A stretch of 64,000 nucleotides of DNA from contig CM022676.1 in the NCBI GenBank assembly GCA_012295275.1, positions 967,841 to 1,031,840 of the forward strand, given 5' to 3'. The position numbers were made by a program, and so were the translations under genes. Origin of the DNA: Chrysomallon squamiferum (Eukaryota > Mollusca > Gastropoda > Neomphalida > Peltospiridae). The notes under the pieces are model-generated. The model saw only the letters and a program-made list of their open reading frames with translations, had not been told where the DNA came from and searched no databases. Shown here in pieces: positions 30,241-42,300 of the stretch (position 1 is the stretch's first letter; each line of letters starts with the position of its first letter).

Positions 30241-30282
<42 letters not shown>

Positions 30283-31552
30283 TTAAAATTTAAAGTTACA
30301 AAAAGGGCAGAAAAGAAATTTGGTAGCAATATTTTTAGAAGCCTGTATGCGCATATGTTATGATATGGATTTTGTAAGATTTCATGCATTTTCTGTCTTT
30401 ATTTCAGTATTTATTTATTTATTTATTAAGACCTTTTTTGCCAATAACATGGATACACAGTCAAAACTACAGCTGTCTCTCAGGGGATGGAAATCTTTAT
30501 AACTGAGCGTGCGAAAATGCGCCAGATCTTTGATCCAAAATTATATAAAATTATGGAAGGGAAAAGAAACTGATTAAACTAGTTTATCTAATGCATATTC
30601 ATACTGCTTCAAACGAAACTGACCGTAAAAGATTGTCGGGTACAGGTTTAACGAGTTCTGGAAAAGACATTATTTTCTCCTGTTAAGTTCCAAGATCAAA
30701 ATACTGCCATATTGTAGGACGTTTATTTTTTTTATTTAGTTCTTTTTAAGTCATTATATTTAATCAAATATTTTAACACGTTTACTTATTTATTTTTAAG
30801 TTTATTTAATAGAAAAAGGAACGAAACTAACAGTAAGTCCACAAACTATCATTGCTGGTGCAACGAGACGAGTAGTAGTGAGATGTGTTCCTGGTAACTT
30901 TGTTAGTAACGTCAGATCGATAGATACTCTCACGATTAAAAGATCCGTTAAAATATCTCATTATCCAGTTAGAGTTGCTCGTATTACACGGACTTCACGG
31001 AAAGCAGAACTGAAAGACCCGCTATTGAGCACAAGAGTCAATGTGTCTGGAATGATAAACGAAAAAGTTAAAGCAAAATCGTTTATTGAAATAGAATTCT
31101 CTTTGTATTACTGTCACGACTCAAAAAACTATTTCTGTGAAGTGGGTTACGTCGCCGTCGATGGTACGCCTGGAATGTCAAAACACAGCCTCAATATTAC
31201 TATAGAAAGTAAGCGTTAAAATTTAATCTGCTATTAATATTCCTTCTATCGTCATCATTATCATTACCATCATCATTTTTATTATTAAAGTAAAGAAATT
31301 AAAATTATGAAATGTTTATTTATTTAATTAGTATTAGTAACTTTTAAAAATTATTATTAATATTATTAATTTTATTTAATAATGATTTTTCACAATAAAG
31401 TGTAGAAATACAGTTACACGACATACGTTATATTTGTATATACACTTTCAGTTCATGGAAATACCTGTATCACTTTTTTATATATTTATTTAACCCTGTA
31501 AGTTATTATACAACTCAGAAACTGGTATTTTATATGTTCCCCAAGTGCGCGT

Positions 31553-31604
<52 letters not shown>

Positions 31605-34600
31605 ATATATATATGTATATGTTATTGATAATTGTAGACTGCGGGAGACGAAGAGGAAAAGAAAGTTAGTTAAATTGTTTTGGTTTAATTATAAATATTT
31701 AGATGTTTTGACGTAATCTTAATGTACTGCAGCTTTAAAACGATTATACTCGTATTTAAAAATTTAATATTTGTTTTAGTCGTTTTTCTATAATTTCTCT
31801 TATATGATTATTTCATTTTATTATTTTATAATGGTGCTTACCTCTTTCTACATCAGTACAAGATATTCATTTTATAATATCTAAAACTGGTCAAATTATA
31901 AAACATCATTCTATACAATAAGCAGTCTTGCAGGTTGGTTTCTCATTATTAAGAACTTTCAAAAATTGGATTCGTGCTAGCTTCACTTATATATGTGTGT
32001 GTGTAAATGTGTATATTGTTTATAATTCAACTACTGTAAATTGATAAATGTAAACTAATATAATATTTTGAAACATATTTTCTCTGTATTTCTTGGCCTC
32101 AGGGAAATGAATAACTGACTATATTAATAGGAATGTATTATATGAGTCTATCTGTCTATCAATATATTTGTCACTTAGACTTTGTCTGTCTTCTTGTCGT
32201 TACTAAACCACTGTTATTAAAAGAAAATATATTTGTTTGCAGTTAAAGGAATTAGTTTAACCATTTTTCCACAAACTGTCATAGCAGGTAAGACAAGTGT
32301 TTTAATGAGATGTGTTCCTGGTAACTTAATCAAACAGGTGCAACGACTCACTGCCCTGTTTATCAAAAGATATGTGGCTGTCTCCCATGAGCCAGTTGAA
32401 ATAGTAGGTATTTCAATATATTCAAGGGAAATTATACTGAGAGATAAAACTTTTAGGTCAAGAATAATTATGACAGGAAAATTAGAGAACGAAAGGTCTT
32501 TCATTCAGATTGAAATCTCTGAGGTTTACTGTCACGAGTCAAAAAGCTACTTCTGTGAAGTGGGTTATGTGGCCGTTGATGGAACACCTGGAACGTCAAA
32601 AGACAGCCTCAGTATTACTATAGAAAGTAAGTACTGAATAAACATTCTATTAGTAGTAGTAGTAGAAAAAAAAATATTTGTTTTTTTTTTTTTTTAAATA
32701 CCAGCATTTAAAGACAATTTATTTACTGTTTGTCGTTTATTTATCTTTTCTCTATTTCATGAGATTAAACAATAAAATTTACTGTAGTTAGAATATGCAA
32801 ATGAAATATATCTACTGAAGCACGGTATCCCATTATCCGGGTTTTACGTTAAAACGAAGACGAGATTAGAGAGGTTTAGCACAGATTTAATCCGTTCACG
32901 TATCTGATTACTTACGGAGCACAAGGCTCATATTGAAACAGGAAGGGAAGTAACTATGGATCTCTATCTAGAACTCATAAAAATCATTATTTGGATATAT
33001 AAATTATCCACATTTGGTTTGAACATGTATAAGCTATTGAATGTTTATGTTGCCAAATCAATCACAGGTTTTCCACAGATTACGAAAAAAACATAGGCAA
33101 ATTTTATTGAGATAAAAATTCTTAATGTTTCTCATATCAAAGCTATCAAAGATGTCTTGAAGTCATTTTAATCTGTTCTTGTTGCTGTTTCTGATGATAT
33201 ATAATTTTATAGGAAAATTATATTTTTGAGAATTTTGTCACATACAATTATTTATTTGCTTCGCTACACAAAGGACTATGAAATGACCAGTATTTTTAAA
33301 TGTTTTTCTATTTCTCAGAAAGAAGCAAAACAACACCTTAAGGCAGTATAAGGGCCAACAACGTTAATTTACTACTTTTTAAGCATTAGTTTCAATTTAG
33401 CACCCGAAATCGTAATCTATACATAAACACACACGTAATCTCGTTCAGCCAGCGACCAAGCGGCAAGCAAGTCCAACTACGGCTTTTTTGGAGAGAAGGG
33501 TTTCCGTCTTTGACATGTGAAAACCAAGCAATAAAATGTAACTTAAAAAGCACTAATCTCTGCAAAGATAATTAAAGAAAATCATAAAAACAAGGTTCAC
33601 AGTTTATAATGTTTATAAACTGTAATACGAATGGGCCTGTCTTGTATCGAGGAAATCTCGCGAGAAAAGACGATATGGGTTCGGTACGTGAAAGTTACGT
33701 CTGTGCTAAACCTCTTTGATATTATCTTACCTAATTAAAACGTAATATATTATGTTATTACTCAATATGGCTGTACACATGATGTTACCTAGTGAAATCA
33801 GATTTAATGGGAGGGCTCGGAGGCAAATCACATATGATATACACGGGGTTTGATGGTCGTAAATTTGGCCAAAATTTTGAGGCACCAAGGCAAGTAATAT
33901 GCAGATTCAGCTTCATCATCGTATTCGTTTTTTGCCATGTGAACCTTGAAAGCTAAGGAGAAACAACAGCGTCGTTTACCGTTTCAAACTTATCGTAACG
34001 CCGACAATGGTAAGCTTTTTCTCAAATTTGTCTCTTAATATGCCGAATTTTATACAAATATATGAGGTTGCAAACGACACATCCATAGCAGTCACAATTG
34101 CTGCTGAAGTCCGAGAAGTTCGATATTTCTTACAATTTTGTAGGAAAATGGATATTTTTGAAACTTTTGTTACATACTGTTATAGTGCTATTTCAGTTTC
34201 ATGAGAAATAACAATGAAGCAGCTTAAGTTCAGCTTTCATACATGTCATGAAAGATGTCGCCTTAATAACAGTCAGACATTAAGGACCATGCTGCTGATA
34301 TGAAGCTCAACCTGAATGGGTCATGTGTTCTGCTTATAAAATAATCTGTCAACTTTTCTTATCAACTGATTTTATTTTTAGTGTGGTTGACAAAAATCGT
34401 GTGACGTGTGTGAAGAAGGTTGTTACTAAATGTAGAACTCCTGAACATCCTACAGTCATTTTATGCCTGGCATTTGTCAAATTCGGCACATAAAAAAAAT
34501 AGCTGGCAAACACTTTATACGGAACTGTTTAAAAGTTATTTTATTATTATTATATATTTTTTTTAATCTCTTCATACACACCTATAGCTTACACATAAAC

Positions 34601-37600
34601 AAGCTCATTAACACAGCTTTATTATGAATTTCAGATTGTGAGGGCCATAGAAATAAAATAAGTTAGTATTTAATTTTTATTTATTTTAATTACTAGTAAG
34701 TTATTAAACTAAGTAAACTTAATTATTATCTTTACTATGACTTTTTAATCATCAAAAATTGTTCATTAAATATTTTATTCAATCTTTTTCTGGGTTTCTG
34801 TTACATTCTGTTTTATTTGTCACTTTTCATCCTTACAATGCCTGGCCTCTAAAAATTTCTATTTAATGTTTCACAATACTTGACTAACTTAGAACATGGC
34901 ACTATATGTGTCTTTCATCTTCATCATTTTCATGCTAAGATGTATAGGGCTATATATTAAAATATATATAATTTGTTTTTCATTTGTTTAAAAAATTATG
35001 ATTATAACTGTTTCTGGGAGTGGCCCCAAGTTACAGTTTTCATGGTATGGTGTAGAATATTTAATTTTTTTTTTTAAATCCATTGTTTTTGGTTGGAAAT
35101 GTGTTTAACAGAGTATGTTTGTTTCTTGCTATGTAGCACAAAATTGCTCAACAAACAGAATGACTGTTTTCAGTATGTGGTAGAAATTTGTTTTTAAATA
35201 AAATGACTCTTTCCATGATAGCAGTATTGATTTTATGTTATCCTTTTATTGTACAGAAATTGTTTTACAACTGTTTCATGCAATGGTGCTGAAATTAAAA
35301 AAGAGAAAAGATTAGAATTCTCTTCATGTGTGGTGTAAAATGTTTTATACATGAATCATTTATTTTTACTGTGAATTCTAAAAAGTTGTAAACAATTAAG
35401 CCATTAATATTATCCTGATTCATATATATTCACATATATTCCCATATGTTCAGTTACCACAATTTCTTATTTGAAAAGTTATTACTGGGGTATAAATACT
35501 GAATAGCACTGGGCTGCCTTGTGAAGTGTTTTTTTTCTGATTTTATTTAGTAATCATTAGAGTAGTTTCCTTCAGTCGTGTAGGCCAGGAGCTTGTCATA
35601 CTCTAATGACATTCAGCTGGTAATGATCATCAATATCAGGGGATTCAAATTTATAACAAAATTTCAAAGAAATTGAAGATTACCATATGAATAGGGTATA
35701 CGAAATTGAGTAATTTGTAGCAAATACCTCAAACAATAACCTGTGTATTGAGTAAGCCTTTTCTACCACCTTAACTTTGCTAACAGATACTCTTTACAAC
35801 TGTACCAAGACATGGTTATCCAAGTATTTGAGAATTTGAGAATACTTAACTGAATTATAAGTTAAACCTCATCATCATAATCACTGGCGTATATGAAAAT
35901 GAAGTCTTGTCAATGGACATACCTTGACACTTCAGGTTCAAACATGTGATTCTGTTCCTGACATTTTCATAAAAACTTCATAAGCTGTGTTATTGTATCA
36001 GTTTAAACAGCTGCACACTGTATACAGTAATTATCACAAACCGAATACAGAACTATATCTGAAAATAATCACTCCAGTACAAGGTAGAAATATCTTCAAC
36101 AGTGTTCTGCTCTTCATTTTATGGTGTAGAAATTTGTTTGAAACAGAACATGACTCTTTTCATTGGTATGGTGCAGACATTTGTCTAAAAATGTATATGA
36201 CTGTTTATGGGTATACTGTATAATTTTTCTTATTTGTGAGAATATGGTATAAATTTGTTTAAAAAAGAATATCACTGTTTAAAACATAAACAGTATGAGT
36301 TACAAATTTGTTTAACAGTATATGACTGTTTCCAGGTCTAGGGTAGAAATTTCTTATAAAAAGTATATGGTTCTTTTGAAGTTGTATTAAAATGTATATG
36401 ACTGTTTTGTAGTAGTATTAATGTTTCTGTGGTAGAAATCTGATTAACAGTTATGACTCTCTTTGTGATATTTCAAGGAGAGTATTACTGTTGTCATAGG
36501 TAAGGTATATTTGATTTGTTTCAAAAAGTTGCAGATGTTTCCATGTATGGAATAGAAATTGGTTTATAAAGAAGTCTGTCTGTTTCTGGCATGGGCAGGA
36601 ATTATCTTAACAATTTTAATGGTGTGGTTCACAAAAAAGTGATGATGAAAAATTTGGTTGTAATCATGCTGATATTAGTTCAGTTATGAAACAAAGTCTG
36701 ACTGTTTTCAAGATATGCTGTAGAAATGTGTTTCAAAAAAAGTATGATAGTTTCCTGCTATGCTGCAGATATTTGTTTTTAAAAAGATGACATTTGCTGA
36801 GAAAACAGGACATATGTTTCCAGATACAGTGCAGAAATTATTATTTTTTTTTTTTTAAAGAGAGGTATATAACTATTTTTGGGATTGTGACAGAAATTTG
36901 TTTATGGTTTGATGCAGAAAACTGTTTGAAGACAAATATTACTATTTTCATGATAGGCTGCAGAAATTTGTTTAAGAAAAAGTATGAATGTTATTTTGGT
37001 ATAATGCAGAAATTATTTAGAAAAGAGTATGACAGTTGTCACAATATGACAGTATTGTGTAGAAATTCCTTTTTAAAAAATATGACTGTTTGGATGGAAA
37101 TGACTTTCTGGGAAGGTGTTAGTAATTTATTTGAAGAGAATGTGACTTTTTTCATGGTATTGGGCAGAAATATGTTTTAAAAAGAATACAGCTGTCTTAA
37201 TGGTATTGTGTAGAAGTTTGTTTAAAAAAGACTTTTACTGTTTGTGGCTATGGGATGGAAATTCAACAGTTCCACTCTTTTCAGAATTTGGTGCAGCTGA
37301 CATAACTGTTTTTGTTGGGTCAGCAGTTGTTGTTGTAGGTATGATACTCACTGGTTGGTACTACTGGAATAGGCATCGTCATGGTATGTAGCCTTTCATA
37401 TTATTTTATACTAAATAAATGTTTCAGTGCTTTTCTTTATGAAATAATTGAATTTGTACAAATATTAATTACTCTAAAAATAATCTATGTAACATTTATA
37501 TACATGTGTGAGTGTTTTTTTTTGTGTGTGTTTGTTGTGTGTATAAGGAGTGACTGGTTACTATTTTATGTCAGATTTGTTCTGCAAATGTGAGAATGCT

Positions 37601-38268
37601 GAATTCCAGTGAAGCTTTGCCAAGCTGGATTTAACATTTCATAGTATACTACTCTGAATAGATTCATGCCTACTGATTTCATATCACTATACTTTGAAAC
37701 AAAATAGTTGTTAAATAACAACAATTTGTTTGTTATTTAAACAGTAAAGAAGTAAATTTGACAATATATGTTAATAATATGTAAGTAATTTATCAAAGTA
37801 AATACACTGCTGTCCCCAAAAGTTATCTTTTTGGTGAGTTCTCAAACACACACACAGACACACTGATATTATTTACTTATACAAACACACATACCTAAAT
37901 TGTATTTGATTTATTTCATATATTGCAGTACAAAGTGAAATGTAAGTAGCTATTAATTTTTATTTCAAAAAAGCATTACAATATTACTGTTTTAACATTA
38001 CATTTATTTATTATTATCACATCCATTAGTAATAAAAGAAATCAAATAAAATAAAATTAACAATTAGTAATTGATATATAATTTAAGAATTAAAAAATAT
38101 TTTAATTTGCGTTTGTGGATTTATTTTACACACACACATACACACACACACATTATTATTATTATTTTAATACATTAATCAAAATGAAGGAATAAAACAA
38201 CAAAAAGAAGAAATTTGTGTTTATTTTACAGCAGAAAAGAAGATGAAATGGATAACGTTTGGACATAA
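30041..38268 (+). CDS. type I membrane protein with two Ig-like domains (reconstructed)
   Basis: Six exons join in phase to 327 residues: 30041-30095, 30813-31208, 32243-32626, 37285-37383, 37929-37941 and 38232-38268. Exon 1 encodes an 18-residue signal peptide, MTYWNNISILTFIVLWST. Exons 2 and 3 (396 and 384 nt) are phase 1-1, as usual for Ig domains, and are paralogous. Each opens with a TVSPQT- or TIFPQT-like strand, has VRCVPGN or MRCVPGN, and ends in a YYC / YCHxSKxYFCEVGYVAVDGT block, giving three Cys per domain. Exon 4 encodes a transmembrane helix (DITVFVGSAVVVVGMILTGW) and a basic stop-transfer stretch. A 13-nt microexon and the last exon give the tail, ending RKEDEMDNVWT. Recognition or adhesion is likely from architecture, but the ligand is unknown. 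An AATAAA-rich stretch follows at 38420-38445. The microexon and exon 1 are inferred from phase and splice sites. Confidence 0.75.
30240..30284. repeat. AAT microsatellite
   Basis: A simple AAT array in the first intron of the Ig-like gene. Confidence 0.9.
31553..31602. repeat. CA microsatellite
   Basis: A CA array between the two Ig-like exons. Confidence 0.95.
32860..34460. repeat. cluster of unclassified dispersed-type repeats with an inverted pair
   Basis: AGAGGTTTAGCACAGA at 32869-32884 recurs inverted near 33698-33716, bounding about 0.85 kb. A second pair is direct: TAGGAAAAT...TATTTTTGA...TTTTGTCACATAC near 33212-33245 and a diverged match near 34141-34180. Base composition is slightly richer in CG than the flanks. 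This looks like nested degenerate mobile elements in the intron before the transmembrane exon; no coding capacity was seen. Confidence 0.5.
35040..37260. repeat. degenerate tandem repeat of about 47 bp in the Ig-gene intron
   Basis: Many diverged copies of a unit resembling TATGGTGTAGAAATTTGTTT followed by AAAAAGAATATGACTGTTTTC run up to 25 bp before the transmembrane exon. Frames stay open in places, which gives spurious Cys/Phe-rich open reading frames at 36794-37180. Confidence 0.8.
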
Positions 38269-38983
38269 TTCACTTTAAATTAAGTTAATATTAACATATT
38301 CAATAGTACATTATATCTGTGAAATGAAATTGAACTGAATTTTTTTTTTTTTTTTTTTTTAAATGATACATTAAAATATAACTAACAGTTTTGATTCCAT
38401 TACAAAGTAGGTATTAAATACATAAATAAAATAAAATAAAATAAAAATGATTAAGAAGTATTAAAAAAATTATATTGTAGTATTACTGTAATAAAACTGC
38501 ATGAATATTATCATTAATATAAAATTGTATAAACTTCATTCTTGTTTTGTTTTATTTATTGTACTTTTAATATTAAAATTTTAATGTGTTATTTTAATTT
38601 AATATTAACAGCAATAATAAATGTCATCAAAGAATGTTACTTTTTTTTCCTTATCTTTATTATTTTTCCTTTTCATTTTAACATCTCTTTTGAGTCTTTA
38701 AAAATATTAATTTTCAAGTTGGTAGTCGTTAATTTGTCAGTCCTAGCAGAGGGATGATGTCTGCTGATAGATGTTACCAGGCCTCACACATCCCATCAAA
38801 AAACATGTATTAGCTGATTTATTTATATAAATGTTGGGTAAAGAAAAAATGGACTGGTAGCCCCAATTTTTAATAATATTGCTATCTTTAACCCTTTAAA
38901 TCTTCAGTTACAGCTGTCAATCAGGAATTTGCCAAAAAAATTCTAATAAAAAAATCTTAAAAAAATTAAAAATTAAAAAAATT

Positions 38984-39017
<34 letters not shown>

Positions 39018-39342
39018 TTCTATAAAACTTGATAATTCACTTGTCCAGTATATTTCAATTTCCATAAAATAAAGCACTGTATATGGACATGACAGAAAAT
39101 TTTATATAAGATTTTAAACTGAAAAAGAAAAGAAAAAACAAAAATTATATTCAGTTGTATTATAAGTTTAACTTTTTACAGTGGCATAATTTAAATAAAC
39201 TTTCAAAATGAGAATAATTATTATTATATTGAGATAATAGTATGTATTATTTGTATGTGTTGTGTGTTGTGTACACTGTTATATGTATGTTCAGGTTACA
39301 GTTAGAAGTGGATTTCTTGGGTTTTTATCAGTCTGCTTCTTT
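38269..39342. other. convergent spacer between the two membrane-protein genes
   Basis: This is the 3' UTR region of both genes, with poly-T/poly-A runs (38340-38361), AATAAA-type sequences (38423-38443) and an AAT array (38989-39015). No coding feature was seen. Confidence 0.6.
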
Positions 39343-42300
39343 CTAACCAGACTGGGATCCCAATGTTTCATAACCATCATCTTGATGCTGTATGCTTCCT
39401 GATTCTTCACCTTTCTGTGTGCGGGTTTTCAGTGGGTGTGGATTTTGAAGTTGAGAACTGCTGCAGGGTGGATCTGGTGCTTGATTCATTGGTAGACTAT
39501 CTTTGTGATTGTCTGCTGAACTGTTAACAAATTTATCCCAGGGTGCTTCATATGTCACCACTGCTTTCTGGTTGCTGTTGTTTGCTTTGCTGGAAATCAT
39601 TGGCTCCAGGTACTCGGGGCTGTCAGGATGGTCCCATGGGGCAGTGTAGTCTGCTGATGTGACAGTAGTGGTGCCACGGGTATATCGAACTGGCGGTGGA
39701 GGTGGCATTTGTCCTGTGAGATTTTTCTTAGCTTTATTCTTTAACTGTCAATGTACATACATAAACATTCACCAAAAATAAACTTACGAGATAAACATGT
39801 GCATATAAAGCCATATCAATCCATGATAAAGAGGTAAAAAGGTATTGTGATTAGATATTATTTAATTATTATTATGAGAAGTTAAAAAGAGTCAAACAAA
39901 ACAAACCATATCATCTGTGATTTCTGAATACTGTTCAGTATTGCAGCCATCTTGATCACTGACATTTGCTGTGTAACTAACACTGTATGGATCAACAGTC
40001 CTTGAAATAAAATATTCAAAAGATATATATATATATATATATATCACACACACACACACATCCAGACAGATTTATTTTTTAAAATACATATTAAATAATG
40101 ATGATAACGACAACAAAGACAACAATGACAATAACAAGAACAAGAACGATCATGATGATGATAATAGGAGTAATAATAATAATAAAAACCACAATAACAG
40201 TAACTAATGATATTAAGAAAAGTAAATTTCTGTTCATAAAATTATTCTCCTGTGGCTGACTGGTCCACTAGGGTGTCACAAGCCCTCCTGTCAGTTACAG
40301 ATTTTTAAATAGACAAATAAAGCATACTGATATTGTCAATAAATAAATAAAAGAGTAAATAATAGCTTTCCTAACATAATTTCATGTCAACATCTTACAC
40401 AGAATGTGTACCAGCTGTATTTATTTAATGTCATTTGGAAATAAAGCTTTGAGATTGTAGATCTAGAGTTTTCTACCTTGAGACTCTTGTCTTCCTTTTC
40501 TGTTTGATCAAACAGATGACAACAATGAGGATAACAATGATGAGTAAGCCTGCGGATCCAGCACCTATAATCACTGAAAGATCTGTTTCTGTAAAGTGAA
40601 GTGAAGCAAAGGAGACATAAAAAAATTTGTTTACAAAAGTTTGCAAAAACAAATAATGATTAAAGAAAAGAAAATAATAAATACAGGACACTGACTACTA
40701 TGTCTAGTTATTACTGTGGTAATACAAAGAAACTGTATAGTCCACTTTAAGTTTTATTTGTTTTTATCAATGAATCATAGCTAATAATGAAATATTAAAA
40801 TATGAAAAGTAAATTAAAGAACATTTTTCTATAGTCATCATATTTCAGAGTAGATTGTAGACAAATTAACTGTTAGTTCCTTTTATTGTCATAAAAATAT
40901 TTTATTAATTTTATTTATTCAGGTGATTTGAATAAAGTACAGTTTGATTTCTGATTTCTTGCTAAAAGATACATTTTTCATTAAATAGAACATAACAAAA
41001 GAATATGTTTACATTTGAAAAATAGACATTTAATAATATATACTGCTGCTACTACTACAGTTACCTTAAGTGCTGTTCTCATTATTTGAAAAATTGATTT
41101 GTCTCAAGAGAAAACAAAGCTTCCAATACACCAAGTAATAAATTTGTCTATATCAGCCATCATGTACCAATATAATTACAAGTCTGTCTGTGTTGTATTT
41201 AAATGGTGTTATAGTTAACATTGTTACAGTTTACGATGTTTAAGGGAACCGGAAGAAGGGACAGTATTATATATGAAGTCACCGGGAGCATGCGTCAGTT
41301 TTGTTCGTAGCAATTTTTGAAACGAAATAAATTATTTGGAAATTAAATGAACTTTATGTTTTAATGTTAAAACATAACAATTGGCGACGAGGATGGGATA
41401 ACACTTATTGAACTGTTTCCTGAAATTAACTATTTATGAAATATGGCTACCTACGGTAAAGTTGAAGAGTTTGATCTAGAAAGTTCCGATTGGGATGAAT
41501 ACATCGAACGTTTGGAACAGTATCTGCTGGCGAATGATGTAGACGATGCCGAAAAGAAACGTTCCATTTTGTTGTCCGTATGTGGTGCCAAGACTTACAG
41601 GTTGATTCGAAATCTGACTTCACCCGAGAAACCGGCAAATAAGACTTACGAACAACTGAAAACTTTGGTAGGAAATCATCTCAAACCAAAACCTTTGGTG
41701 ACTGCGGAACGGTTCAAATTCTATCAACGGAAACAAGAGCCCGGAGAGACTGTAAGTGAATTTTTGGCTGAATTAAGAAAATTGACAGAACATTGTGAAT
41801 TTGGTGCATTTTTGACTGAAGCATTAAGAGACATTTTGGTCTGTGGTCTGTCTGAAAAGTCTATACAGAAAAAACTTCTCTCTGAACATGACTTATCACT
41901 GAGTAAAGCATTGCAAATAGCTGTTAGTATGGAAATGGCAGCTAGAGAAACTGACATGCTGAAAATTGGAATGAAGTCAGAAACGGAAAAGTTCCACAAA
42001 GTTTCTGTCATTGAATGCTTCCGGTGCGGTAAAACTAATCATCATCCTGATGCATGTTTTTACAAAAAGGCAAACTGTTATACGTGTAATGAAACAGGAC
42101 ATTTGAGTAGAAAATGTCGAAATCAAAAAAAAAAAAAAATAGAAAGACAGGAAAGCAAACTGCTGGAAAAAGGAAAAAGAAATTTCCAAAGTTGAAAAGA
42201 AAAATTCTAAACTGAATGTTGTGAATCAAGATTCTGATCGGGACCTTACGGAATCAGAAAGTGGTCCCAGTGATTCTGAAATTGAAAATGCTGAATCTGA

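Noticed and set aside
36794-37180. 128-codon Cys/Phe-rich frame before the transmembrane exon
   Set aside because: It is a translation of the degenerate 47-bp tandem repeat, with no splice sites supporting it.
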